From the NCBI RefSeq assembly GCF_016906305.1, contig NZ_JADDOL010000005.1, positions 186,001 to 250,000 on the forward strand: a DNA stretch of 64,000 nucleotides, in the 5' to 3' direction. Below are positions 43,518 to 51,750 of this stretch, one piece after another; within the stretch, counting starts at the first letter, position 1; every line of letters begins with the position of its first letter. Position numbers and translations under genes: made by a program. A model generated the notes under the pieces. The model did not search any database and was not told where the DNA came from. It was given only the letters and a program-made list of their open reading frames with translations. The stretch is from Alloalcanivorax marinus (GTDB taxonomy: Bacteria > Pseudomonadota > Gammaproteobacteria > Pseudomonadales > Alcanivoracaceae).

Positions 43518-43929
43518 GAATAAAACCCGGCGCTAAAAAAGGTGCCACGGCGTCGTTCATCCCGAAGGCCCCATTGATCGACGACCGCCACCGAAATATC
43601 CACCGGCTAAAAACCGGTGATCCAGTTAACACTTTTTAAGATGCCACCCGAGTGCCCAGACCGAAGCTTTGTCACCAAAAATTCATCAATAAAAAAAGCC
43701 GCCGCCGGCCTGGGGAACGCTCGCCGACGACGGCCACCTGATTGCCGACCGTGGTCACCGATCCGCGGCGGGAAAAGTGAACATGCTCCGATCAACAAAG
43801 AGAGAGTGTGTTTCAGAACGAGGAAACCGAAAAACGGTCATGAAAAGTTCACGGAAAATGCTGGCTTCGACATTGCGGTGGACGCCCTCGGAACGCAGGC
43901 TCGACGTTCACCAACGTGAGGGCGCAACG
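43518..43929. promoter_or_regulatory. Divergent intergenic region between tpsB and the small secreted protein, with Pho-box-like sites
   Basis: About 410 bp without a gene. The best element is CGGTCAT-GAAA-AGTTCAC at 43835-43852, a PhoB-type pair with the 4-bp spacer and matching six and four to five of seven positions. It lies about 78 bp before the small secreted protein. A weaker pair, TTGTCAC-CAAA-AATTCAT, lies at 43669-43686. A GC hairpin preceded by an A tract (AAAAAAAGCCGCCGCCGGC) is at about 43690. An ACCGGCTAAAAACCGGT hairpin is at about 43601-43617. The region should hold the promoters of both transcripts. Confidence 0.5.
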
Positions 43930-44295
43930 ATGGGGCTGCATGGGAAAAGCCGGCGGAGCGTGCTGAGCACCGCCGCGCTGATGCTGCTATCAGGGCTGGC
44001 CGCCCCCCGGGCGGGTGCCGACAAAACGGAACAGGTCGAGGCCGGATCCCCCTGCGTAACCGTGGAGGTAGATGGACATCGCGCGCTGCCACTGGACTGT
44101 TTGCAGCGGCGCATGACACCCTCAGACGGCGCCCGACGGGGCGCACCGGAGGGCTTCGACTCGGAAGACATCGTGCGGCAAGCGCCTAACCGGATCGGTC
44201 AGTTCAGCCGCTCGGCGCTGCGCAATCGCATGGGCAACGCCCTGGGACATGGAGTCCGGCCGCAACGACCCGAAAAGCCCTCCACCGGTCGCTAA
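43930..44295 (+). CDS. Small secreted protein divergent from tpsB
   Basis: A 121-residue protein from ATG 43930 (MGLHGKSRRSVLSTAALMLLSGLAAPRAGAD), with GAGGG upstream; an upstream in-frame start would cover a Pho-box-like site and lacks a good ribosome-binding site. Residues 10-31 form a signal peptide. The mature part has two cysteines (AGSPCVTVEVDGHRALPLDCLQRR) that could form a disulfide, then an Arg/Gly/Pro-rich tail. No family is recognised. Its position beside the TPS locus and the Pho-box-like element upstream suggest it belongs to the phosphate-regulated set. Its stop codon overlaps the stop of the M23 remnant on the other strand. Confidence 0.65.
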   Translation: MGLHGKSRRSVLSTAALMLLSGLAAPRAGADKTEQVEAGSPCVTVEVDGHRALPLDCLQRRMTPSDGARRGAPEGFDSEDIVRQAPNRIGQFSRSALRNRMGNALGHGVRPQRPEKPSTGR

Positions 44296-44565
44296 TGAGC
44301 GCGGCCGGCCACTTCGGTACCGCCCTGCCCCGGCTCCGGGAGATCAAAGTAGGCCGCGTGCTGATTCCGGAACCGGGTCAGTTCATCCTTCGTCAACGGC
44401 CCACTGGTGGGCAGCGCCGCTTCCATGGCGTTCACCGCGCGGCCCTTGAGGCGCAGTTCGTAATGCGGGTGGGGGCCGGTGCTGCGGTCGGTATTGCCGC
44501 TGGCGTGCACCAGCAGCTCGCTCAGGTGCACATAGCGGGCCTGGTAGCCGTCGCCGTAGTCCCCG
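44292..44565 (-). pseudogene. Truncated remnant of an M23 peptidase gene (duplicate of the gene at 47.8-49.1 kb)
   Basis: The translation closely follows the C-terminal part of the intact M23 peptidase at 47811-49112: DYGDGYQARYVHLSELLVHA against DHGNGYQTRYMHLSKLLVHA, then LRLKGRAVNAMEAALPTSGPLTKDELTRFRNQHAAYFD against LRLNGRPVNAMEAALPTKGQLAKDELTRFRNQYAAYFD. About twelve codons between HA and SGNT are deleted, and the metal-binding GPHLHYE is altered to GPHPHYE. Upstream similarity stops near 44565, so promoter and about 80 per cent of the gene are missing. It is a decayed duplicate or the scar of a recombination event. Confidence 0.85.
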
Positions 44566-44594
44566 GGCGGCGATACGCTTTAGCCGCGATATCT

Positions 44595-45203
44595 TTAAAG
44601 CTTCAACAACTCAATCAGCCGGCCGGTGAAGAAAGGAATCTCTTCTTCCAGGCGGAACAGGCGCGGCGAGAACAACCAGGTCTGCGTTACCCCCATCAAG
44701 TGGGTGTAGCACAGCAGCCCCAGCTCTTCGGCGCCGTGCCGGCGCGGGATATCCCCGGCCTGTTGGGCACGGGCCACCTGCCTGCCCAGCGCCGACACCA
44801 GGTCCCGGGTCAGCTTGCGCTCGCGGCGCAGGGTGTGGTCCAGATTGTTGGTAAGTTCGGTTTTATTGAGAAAGATCTCGAAGGACTGGCGGTAGCGGGT
44901 GTCCTCCACCAGCAGCCGCAGCCAGCGGTCGGCGAAGGCGCTCAGCACTTCCAGCGGCGGCCCCTCGGCCTGATGGGTTTCCCGGGTGAGCGCCAGCAAG
45001 GGCCCCTGGGACAGCAGTAACACCGCCTCGAACAGCTCGTCCTTGTTCTTGAAATGCCAGTAAATCGGCCCGCGGCTGAAGCCCGCCTGGGTGGCGATGT
45101 TGGCCAGGGTGGTGTTGGTGTAGCCATTACGGCTGAACAGCACCAACGCGGCGTCGATAATCTTCAACCGGGTCTGTTCGGCTTCTTCCTTGGTGCGTCT
45201 CAT
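44595..45203 (-). CDS. TetR/AcrR family transcriptional regulator
   Basis: A 202-residue repressor. The N-terminal helix-turn-helix is canonical (EAEQTRLKIIDAALVLFSRNGYTNTTLANIATQAGFSRGPIYWHFKNKDELFEAV, residues 7-60), and FSRGPIYWHFKNK marks the AcrR/TtgR subgroup that controls RND or other drug-efflux pumps. The ligand domain (residues 70-200) has the TetR_C-type YLLY-like core LLCYTHLMGVTQTWL. There is no efflux operon next to it here, so its target may be glnT, whose gene lies 83 bp upstream on the same strand, or a distant locus. Confidence 0.9.
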   Translation of the reverse strand: MRRTKEEAEQTRLKIIDAALVLFSRNGYTNTTLANIATQAGFSRGPIYWHFKNKDELFEAVLLLSQGPLLALTRETHQAEGPPLEVLSAFADRWLRLLVEDTRYRQSFEIFLNKTELTNNLDHTLRRERKLTRDLVSALGRQVARAQQAGDIPRRHGAEELGLLCYTHLMGVTQTWLFSPRLFRLEEEIPFFTGRLIELLKL

Positions 45204-45285
45204 TGAACCTTCGGCGAACGGGATAAAAAGTAAGGTTAAAGCGCCCGGCGGGGATCGCCAAGCGCCTTGTCCAGGCCACCATCAC

Positions 45286-46671
45286 TCAGAACATTTTCAG
45301 GTAACGGCGCACCTCCCACTCCGATACCTGGTTGTGGTACTGCTCCCATTCATTCCGTTTGAAATCCACGAAGGTATCGAACATCAGATCGCCAAAAACT
45401 TCCCGGGCCAGCGGGTCCGCCTCGAAGGCGTCCACCGCCTCGCCCAGAGTACGCGGCAGCATCTCGATGCCCATGTCCCGAATCTGCGCGCGGCTGTATT
45501 TGTTCATGTTTTCCCGGTGCGGCGCGCCCGGTTCCAGCTTCTCGCGGATGCCCTCCAGGCCGGCGGCCAGCAGCATCGCCGCGCCCAGATAGGGGTTGCC
45601 ACCGATGTCCGGAGCCCGGCATTCCACCCGGCCTCCCTGGGAAGGAATACGCAGCATGTTGGTGCGGTTGTTGTTGCCGTAGCAGCAGTACACCGGCGCC
45701 CAGGTGGCGCCGGACATGGCGCCGCGCTGCACCAGCCGTTTGTAGCTGTTCACCGTGGGGGCGATCACCGCGCAGATGGCGCGGGCGTGTTTCAACACCC
45801 CGGCGATAAAGTGATAGGCCAGCGGTGACACACTGCAGCCATGGGGATCGTCGCCGTCCGCCTCGAACAGATTGCGGCCGGTTTCCAGATCCGCCAGGGA
45901 CATATTGAAGTGAGCGCCGCTGCCGGTGCGGTTGGCGAACGGTTTCGGCATGAAGCTGGCGAAGGCGCCGTGCTTGCGGGCGATCTCGTTGGCCATCATG
46001 CGGAAGTACACCAGCCGGTCGGCCATGTTCAGAGCATCGGTGTACATGAAGTCGGTTTCGAACTGACCGTTGGCGTCTTCATGGTCGAAAGAATAAACGT
46101 CCCAGCCCTGGGCGTTCATGGCCTCCACGATATCGGCGACGATCGGCAGGTTGTCCATCAGCGGCCGGGGGTCGTAGCAGGGCTTATCCAGATCATCCCG
46201 GTCGCTGACCGGCGCGAAGCCGCCGTCCTCGGTGTCCTTGAACAGGAAGAACTCGGTTTCGATGCCCAGATTAAAACCCAGCCCCAACTCCGCCGCCGCC
46301 GCGAGCTGGCGTTTGAGGATACCGCGCGAGCAGGCCTGGAAAGGCCGGCCGTTGAGGTGCAGGTCGCTGGCGAACCACACCAGCTCCGGGTTCCAGGCGC
46401 AGGGCGTGGCGGTGGCCGGGTCCGGCATGGCCGCCACTTCATCGTCGTTGATGTCCTGGGGCACGCCGTCCAGGGCGGCGCCGGTGTACAGCTCGGAACC
46501 GGTCAGCATGCGATCCAGATGGGCAAGCGGCACGAACTTGCCCTTCACCACGCCATGGATATCCACATAGCTGGCCATGGCGTACCTGGCGCCCTTATCG
46601 AGCAGATCCCGCGCCAGAACATCGGCGCTTGGAATGGTGGCCGCGGACGGCCCGGTGGCTTTCGCGTTCAT
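45286..46671 (-). CDS. glnT: Type III glutamine synthetase (glutamate-ammonia ligase)
   Basis: A 461-residue glutamine synthetase from ATG 46671 (MNAKATGPSAAT), with CTGGAGAGA upstream. It condenses ammonium with glutamate using ATP. Visible elements are the N-terminal beta-grasp (YAMASYVDIHGVVKGKFVPLAH), the catalytic strand IETEFFLFK with metal-binding Glu residues, the ATP-binding HEDANGQFE, the ammonium-site GSGAHFNMS, and NNRTNMLRIPSQGGRVECRAPDIGGNPYLGAAM. The C-terminal Tyr adenylylation loop of GSI is replaced by a RTLGEAVDAFEADP segment. GlnT enzymes are often linked to use of unusual nitrogen sources. It is divergent from the MetX-like gene, sharing a 95 bp promoter region. Confidence 0.93.
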   Translation of the reverse strand: MNAKATGPSAATIPSADVLARDLLDKGARYAMASYVDIHGVVKGKFVPLAHLDRMLTGSELYTGAALDGVPQDINDDEVAAMPDPATATPCAWNPELVWFASDLHLNGRPFQACSRGILKRQLAAAAELGLGFNLGIETEFFLFKDTEDGGFAPVSDRDDLDKPCYDPRPLMDNLPIVADIVEAMNAQGWDVYSFDHEDANGQFETDFMYTDALNMADRLVYFRMMANEIARKHGAFASFMPKPFANRTGSGAHFNMSLADLETGRNLFEADGDDPHGCSVSPLAYHFIAGVLKHARAICAVIAPTVNSYKRLVQRGAMSGATWAPVYCCYGNNNRTNMLRIPSQGGRVECRAPDIGGNPYLGAAMLLAAGLEGIREKLEPGAPHRENMNKYSRAQIRDMGIEMLPRTLGEAVDAFEADPLAREVFGDLMFDTFVDFKRNEWEQYHNQVSEWEVRRYLKMF

Positions 46672-46726
46672 GGGTGTCTCTCCAGATATTGCCGCACGGA
46701 AAATCAGGTACAGCCTTTGCATTCAA

Positions 46727-46746
46727 TATACATGCCAGCTTGTATA
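46727..46746. promoter_or_regulatory. Operator-like palindrome TATACA-N8-TGTATA
   Basis: TATACA at 46727-46732 and TGTATA at 46741-46746 form a 6-bp inverted repeat with an 8-bp spacer in the glnT/MetX-like divergent promoter region. A TATAAT at 46747-46752 directly beside it could be the -10 of the MetX-like gene. The half-site TATACAAG also occurs upstream of the BMP-type ABC operon at 61761-61768. A regulator of the GntR or TetR type is a plausible binder. Confidence 0.4.
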
Positions 46747-46766
46747 TATAATCCGGAGACCCGGCC

Positions 46767-47771
46767 ATGACACTGTTGGAACGCCACATTTCACTGGGAG
46801 ATTGGCCGCTGTGCGGCGGCGGCGTGCTGCGCGCGGCGCGCCTCACTGCCCTGCAATATGGCACGCTCAACGCCCGGCGCGACAATCTGGTGCTGATCCC
46901 CTGCTACTACGGCGGCAGCGCCCGGGGCAGCGTCCCTCTGCTGGGCCCGGGCAGCCCCCTGGCCGGCGGCGATTACTGCGTGGTGTTGTTCGATCTGTTC
47001 GGCAACGGCCACGCCACCTCCCCCAGCAACGCGCATCCCTCCCAGCGCGGCCACCGCTTTCCGCGGGTGACACTGGAAGACAATGTGGCCGCCCAGGCCG
47101 CCGCCCTGGAAGCCTGGTTCGGTCCGCTGGACATCGCCCTGGCCACCGGCTGGTCCATGGGCGGCATGCAGTCCTATCAATGGGCCCTCCGCCATCCGGA
47201 CCGGGTCCGGCGTCTGCTGCCGGTGTGCGCCACCGCCCGATGCTGGCCCCACAACCGGGTGTTCCTGGACGGTGTGCGCAGCGCCCTGCGGGCCGACGCC
47301 ACCTTCAACGGTGGCGACTATCAAAACCCACCGGAGGCGGGCCTGCGCGCCTTCGCCCGCGTCTACGCCGGCTGGGCCTACAGCCAGGCGTTCTTCCGCC
47401 GCGGCCTGTATCGGGATCTCGGATTCGACGACATCGAGGCGCTGCTGCGCTTCTGGGAGGAGGATCATCTGGCCCAGGACGCCAACGACCTGCTGGCGGT
47501 GCTCGCCGCCTGGGAAGCGGCGGACCCGGGCGCCGGCGACCTGGCCGCCGCCCTCGGCGCGATCCGGGCCCGCACCCTGGTCCTGCCGTCGCGCACCGAC
47601 CTCTACTTCACCCTGGAAGACGCCGGCCACGAAGCCGGCCTGATCCCCGGCGCCACGCTGGAAATACTGGATTCGGACCTGGGCCACGCCGCCGGTGCCC
47701 CGGGCCGCGACCCGGCCAGCACCGCCGCCTGGTTCAGCGCCATGGCGCGTCTGCTGGCCGAGTCCCCTTAA
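46767..47771 (+). CDS. MetX-like alpha/beta hydrolase (homoserine acetyltransferase superfamily)
   Basis: A 334-residue alpha/beta hydrolase. The nucleophile elbow ATGWSMGGMQSYQWALRHPDRV with Ser is the MetX hallmark. Asp is expected in VLPSRTDLYFTLEDAG and His in LDSDLGHAAGAPG. Other MetX-family features are LNARRDNLVLIPCYYGGSA, VVLFDLFGNGHATSPS, HRFPRVTLEDNVAAQ. It is shorter than bona fide homoserine O-acetyltransferases (usually 370-400) and lacks the cap-domain GGHRL-type segments, so it is a MetX-like hydrolase or transferase of unknown substrate. It is divergent from glnT. The frame is intact and uses ATG 46767, 15 bases after a TATAAT. Confidence 0.82.
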   Translation: MTLLERHISLGDWPLCGGGVLRAARLTALQYGTLNARRDNLVLIPCYYGGSARGSVPLLGPGSPLAGGDYCVVLFDLFGNGHATSPSNAHPSQRGHRFPRVTLEDNVAAQAAALEAWFGPLDIALATGWSMGGMQSYQWALRHPDRVRRLLPVCATARCWPHNRVFLDGVRSALRADATFNGGDYQNPPEAGLRAFARVYAGWAYSQAFFRRGLYRDLGFDDIEALLRFWEEDHLAQDANDLLAVLAAWEAADPGAGDLAAALGAIRARTLVLPSRTDLYFTLEDAGHEAGLIPGATLEILDSDLGHAAGAPGRDPASTAAWFSAMARLLAESP

Positions 47772-47810
47772 TCGCGGCGGCCGCCGGCGCTCCCGCTCCG
47801 GGCCGGTTGA

Positions 47811-49112
47811 TTACCGCGGGTCGCGGTGGGCCACTTCGGTGCCGTCGTTGGCGTCGGCGGGGAAGTCGAAGTAGGCCGCGTACTGATTGCGGAAGCGGGT
47901 CAGTTCATCCTTGGCCAGCTGCCCCTTGGTGGGCAGCGCCGCTTCCATGGCGTTCACCGGACGGCCGTTGAGACGCAGCTCGTAGTGCAGGTGGGGACCG
48001 GTGCTGCGGCCGGTATTGCCGCTGTCGGCGATCACCTGACCCTGCTCGACGGTGTCGCCGGCGTGCACCAGCAGCTTGCTGAGGTGCATATAGCGGGTCT
48101 GGTAGCCGTTGCCGTGGTCCAGCACCAGATAGTTGCCGGCCAGGGCGCCACGGGTGGCGCGGCGCACCACGCCGTCCGCCGGGGCTTCCACGGCGGTCCC
48201 CACCGGCATGGCGAAATCGGTGCCGTAATGGGGGCTGATGCGGCCGGTGATCGGATGATGGCGGTGCAGATTGAACGGCGAGCTGATGCGGTAACGCAGG
48301 TTCTGCGCGTAGGGATAACGCCAGAAGCTGGGCAGCAGGCTGGTGCCGTCCGGCTTATAGAAGCGGTCGTCGTCGAAGCGGGCGGCGCTGGCCCGCAGGC
48401 GCGCGCCCTGGTAATCGAACCCCATCAGCTTGGCGGAGTAGGCGCGCTCGCTGCCTTCCAGATTCTCCACGTCCACCAGTACCGAGAAGCGGTCGCCACG
48501 GCGGGCCTGGCGGCCCAGGGGCAGCAGCTCGGCGAGCTGGGCGCTGACCGAGCCGGCGGCACCGGCCAGGGCCGGCTGCGCGGCCAGCGCGGCGCCCAGG
48601 GAACTCTGCACCACGCCGGTAATGCGCACCCGATGGCTGGTGCGGGCCTTCTCCAGAGGCCGTGCGCGGATCGAATCCGCGTCCAGATTCCACTGGTAGC
48701 CGCGCGCCTCGTTTTCCCACAGCCGCAGCGCCAGCAGATTGCCGTCACTGTCCGCGCGCCATTCCAGATGCTGGCCGGGGCGCAGGCGGTTGAGCAGCTC
48801 GCCGTGCTCGGCGGTCTCGATCAGCCGGTAGAGGGTGGCGGCGGGCAGCTGCCATTGCTCTTTCCACAGGTGGGTCAGGTAGTCCCCGGGCGCGATGGTG
48901 TAGTGCTCCCAGGGCAACGGCGCCGGCGTCGGATCCAGGTTGTGGAAGTCGGTGTCGGCGGCCAGGCGCAGCAGCGCCTGTTCGGTCATCGGCGGCAGTT
49001 CCGGGCGCGGGTGGTAACGCCACCAGAAGGCCACGGACAGGGCGATCAATAACGGTGGCAAAAGAAGGCCAAGCGGCGGCCGGTTCAGGGCTTTCGCCGT
49101 AATCTCGGGCAT
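47811..49112 (-). CDS. M23 family metallopeptidase (MepM-like peptidoglycan endopeptidase)
   Basis: A 433-residue periplasmic zinc peptidase. Residues 13-30 form a signal anchor. About 68-215 form the LysM-like and Csd3-type second domain (HYTIAPGDYLTHLWKEQWQLPAATLYRLIETAEHGELLNRLRPGQHLEW). The catalytic LytM domain spans about 280-400: SPHYGTDFAMPVGT gives the HxxxD pair, and STGPHLHYELRLNG gives the HxH. All zinc ligands are intact, so it should cleave peptide cross-links, like MepM. It ends with an unusual acidic tail. A partial copy of its 3' end lies at 44292-44565. It is read opposite the MetX-like gene, with 39 bp between their stops. Confidence 0.92.
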   Translation of the reverse strand: MPEITAKALNRPPLGLLLPPLLIALSVAFWWRYHPRPELPPMTEQALLRLAADTDFHNLDPTPAPLPWEHYTIAPGDYLTHLWKEQWQLPAATLYRLIETAEHGELLNRLRPGQHLEWRADSDGNLLALRLWENEARGYQWNLDADSIRARPLEKARTSHRVRITGVVQSSLGAALAAQPALAGAAGSVSAQLAELLPLGRQARRGDRFSVLVDVENLEGSERAYSAKLMGFDYQGARLRASAARFDDDRFYKPDGTSLLPSFWRYPYAQNLRYRISSPFNLHRHHPITGRISPHYGTDFAMPVGTAVEAPADGVVRRATRGALAGNYLVLDHGNGYQTRYMHLSKLLVHAGDTVEQGQVIADSGNTGRSTGPHLHYELRLNGRPVNAMEAALPTKGQLAKDELTRFRNQYAAYFDFPADANDGTEVAHRDPR

Positions 49113-49216
49113 GAGGGTCCCCGGGACGCAAAAAATGGATCGGGGAATGTTAGAGGATTGTAATACCCCAAGGGAAGCCCGGCGGGCCGAACCGGTACCG
49201 GCGTACGGCCCCCGGC

Positions 49217-50116
49217 TCAGCCCTGGCTGAGGATTTTCTCCGCCGGCCTCGACATCAGTTGATTAAGCAGCGGGTTCTGAAAACGCCGGTCCGCGGTGAT
49301 GATGTAAAAGTCCTCGAACAGCCCGGGCAGCGCGCAGTATTCCTGCAGCGTTTTATTCTGCAGCTCATCGCGCACCACCACCGGCGGCAGCAGCGCGATG
49401 GCGCCGGTATCCCGGGCCAGCAGACGCATCATGGCCATGTCGTCCACTTCGGCAATGATGTCCGGGCGGCGCTGCAGCTGCTCGCAGAGCAGGTCGAAGC
49501 CGGTGCGAATACTGCTGCTGGGCCCGGGTACCACCAACGGGCACTGATCGAGCGCCTCGGGAAAGCGGAAGCGCTTGCCGCGCCCCAGTGGCGGCCCCAC
49601 CAGACTGATCGGCTGGCGGGCGATGCGGCGGCAGCGCACCGGCGTGCGGGCGCTCCCCTGAATCGCCTGGTTGGAGAGAATCGCGTCCAGGTCATGCACG
49701 TAGAGACGGCGGGTGAGCTCGTCCAGCGTGCCCGATTGCAGCACCAGCTCCACGTCCGGTTTCCCCATCAACGGTTGAATCAGGTTCTCCTGAAAGTTCC
49801 GCGACAGGGTCGCCACGCTGCCCAGGCGCAGGACCTGCCGCTGGCTGGTCTGGCCGTCGCGCAGCATAGCCTGCATTTCACTGCCGGCGCGGAAGATGGT
49901 TTCCGCGTAATTCATGGCCAGGTGGCCCGCCTCGGTGAGCACCAGCTTGCGGCCTTCCCGCGTGAACAACGGCTGCCCCAGTTGCTCCTCCAGTTGCTTG
50001 ATCTGCGCGGACAGGGACGACTGCGACACATGCAGGTGCTCGGCGGCCCGGGTCAGATGCTGTTCCCGGGCCACGGCCCAGAAATAGTAGAGATGGTTGT
50101 AATTGAGCCGCGCCAT
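49217..50116 (-). CDS. LysR-type regulator, NhaR-like, of the dabBA operon
   Basis: A 299-residue LysR-family regulator. The N-terminal winged helix-turn-helix (MARLNYNHLYYFWAVAREQHLTRAAEHLHVSQSSLSAQIKQLEEQLGQPLFTREGR) is the NhaR variant with the LNYNHLYYFW opening. The co-inducer domain (about 90-295) is less conserved, with VPGPSSSIRTGFD and AIALLPPVVVRDEL. It is divergent from dabB with about 100 bp between the starts. Such NhaR-like genes beside dabB-dabA are a common arrangement and suggest it senses a proxy of CO2/bicarbonate or pH. A typical T-N11-A site may lie in the AT-rich segment 50120-50165. Confidence 0.9.
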   Translation of the reverse strand: MARLNYNHLYYFWAVAREQHLTRAAEHLHVSQSSLSAQIKQLEEQLGQPLFTREGRKLVLTEAGHLAMNYAETIFRAGSEMQAMLRDGQTSQRQVLRLGSVATLSRNFQENLIQPLMGKPDVELVLQSGTLDELTRRLYVHDLDAILSNQAIQGSARTPVRCRRIARQPISLVGPPLGRGKRFRFPEALDQCPLVVPGPSSSIRTGFDLLCEQLQRRPDIIAEVDDMAMMRLLARDTGAIALLPPVVVRDELQNKTLQEYCALPGLFEDFYIITADRRFQNPLLNQLMSRPAEKILSQG

Positions 50117-50214
50117 TCCTGTTCTCTTTTATAGAACGATTTCATATTTAATTTGTATTTTACCGAACACCGGGTCCGCCGCAAGAATACCCCCGTCGCT
50201 GCAAAGGAGGGTAT

Positions 50215-51750
50215 ATGGAAACGTTCATCGGCTTGCTCGGGCCGCACTGGTACAGCTGGAGCATCCCCGGCCTTTACCTGCTCACCGCTCTGGTGACCGT
50301 TTTATGGCGCGCTCCGGAACCGGGCTGGCGTCTGGCCCGGGCCGCGTCGCTGGCCGCCCTGCTGCTCGCCCTGCTGGTTCCGGTCTCCCTGCTGTTCGGC
50401 GCCGCGCCGCCGGCGGCCCTGCAGCTCGCCGGCACCGCCGGCCTGCTGCTGGTTACCTTTCTTGGCTGGGTGATCGTTCATTTTTCCGCCCCCTACCTGG
50501 CCGGTGAGCCCTGCCAGAAACGCTTCCTGTCCGGCGTGCTGGTGACCCTGGCCGGCGCCGCGCTGGTCAGCGCCACCGACCATCTGGCGGTGCTGGCTCT
50601 GGCCTGGAGCGCCACCGGCCTGGGCCTGCAACGGTTGCTGACGCTTTACCCGGAGCGTCCGGGAGCACGCCGGGCCGCCCATAAGCATTTCGTCAGCGGC
50701 CGGCTCGCCGACGTCACCCTGGTGGTGGCGGTGGTGCTGGTGGCCCGGGAAACGGGATCGCTGTCCCTGGCCGACCTGGCCGGCGCCGGCCAGCCGATGA
50801 CCGCCGGCCTCACCGCCGCCGCCGTGCTGCTGGCGATCACCGCGATGATCCGCTGCGCGCTGTTGCCCCTGCACGGCTGGGTCCTGCAGGTCATGGAAGC
50901 CCCGACCCCGGTGTCGGCGCTGCTGCACGCCGGGGTGGTCAACCTCGGTGGTCTGGTGCTGATCAAGATGGCCTGGCTGATCAACCAGGCGCCGGCGGCA
51001 CAGTGGCTGCTGCTGGCCGGCGGCCTGACCACGGTGGTGGCGGCGGCGGCCATGATCGCCCAGTCCAACATCAAGGTTCGTCTGGCCTGGTCCACCTGCG
51101 CGCAGATGGGTTTCATGCTGGTGGAGTGCGCCCTGGGCGCCTGGCACCTGGCGCTTCTGCATCTGCTCGGCCACTCCCTGTACAAGGCCTTCGCCTTCCT
51201 CAGCGCCGGCGGCCGGGTGGCGCGGGCACGGCGTGCCAGCCTCTCTCCGGCGCTGTCCGCCGCCCCGGCGCCGGCGCTGATCGCGACCCTGGTGCTGGCC
51301 GCGCTGCTGGTGCCCGCGCTCCACGGTTTGCAGCTGCTCCAAGGCGGCTGGGCGGTGTTCGCGCTGATCAGCCTGATCGCCCTGGCCCCGCTGCTGACCG
51401 GCTGGGGCGCGCGGCAGGGCGGCGCCGCGCCGCGCACCGGCCTGGCGGCGGTGGTCGTGGTCGGCCTGGGCCTGGCCTGGCATCTGCTTTTCGGTGCGCT
51501 GCTGTCGCCGCTGCCCGGCGGCGAGCCGACCACCGCTCAAATCCTCTGGGTGACCACCCTGTTCACCTTGCTGCTGCTGTTGCAGAGCTGGCTGCGCTCC
51601 GGCGGCCACCACCGCCGGCTGCGGCAGACCCTGGCCCGCGGCCTCTATCTGGATGAATCGATCAATCGGCTGCCCGGCCTGGGCCGGCCGCTGTTCGGCA
51701 AGCAACGGCCCGGCACACCGGCCTGGCGGAAACAGGAGCACACCTCATGA
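50215..51750 (+). CDS. dabB: DabB, proton-conducting membrane subunit of the DIC accumulation system
   Basis: A 511-residue membrane protein with about twelve helices, belonging to the NADH-quinone oxidoreductase/Mrp-antiporter (ProtonAntipo_M) superfamily. Characteristic residues are Lys in the HKHFVSGRLAD segment and in the LHGWVLQVMEAPTPVSALLHAGVVNLGGLVLIK helix pair (Glu and Lys expected for proton translocation), and IAQSNIKVRLAWSTCAQMGFM. DabB pairs with DabA to energise conversion of CO2 to bicarbonate. The gene starts 9 bp after a strong AAAGGAGGG ribosome-binding site. It overlaps dabA by 4 bp (ATGA). Confidence 0.93.
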   Translation: METFIGLLGPHWYSWSIPGLYLLTALVTVLWRAPEPGWRLARAASLAALLLALLVPVSLLFGAAPPAALQLAGTAGLLLVTFLGWVIVHFSAPYLAGEPCQKRFLSGVLVTLAGAALVSATDHLAVLALAWSATGLGLQRLLTLYPERPGARRAAHKHFVSGRLADVTLVVAVVLVARETGSLSLADLAGAGQPMTAGLTAAAVLLAITAMIRCALLPLHGWVLQVMEAPTPVSALLHAGVVNLGGLVLIKMAWLINQAPAAQWLLLAGGLTTVVAAAAMIAQSNIKVRLAWSTCAQMGFMLVECALGAWHLALLHLLGHSLYKAFAFLSAGGRVARARRASLSPALSAAPAPALIATLVLAALLVPALHGLQLLQGGWAVFALISLIALAPLLTGWGARQGGAAPRTGLAAVVVVGLGLAWHLLFGALLSPLPGGEPTTAQILWVTTLFTLLLLLQSWLRSGGHHRRLRQTLARGLYLDESINRLPGLGRPLFGKQRPGTPAWRKQEHTS

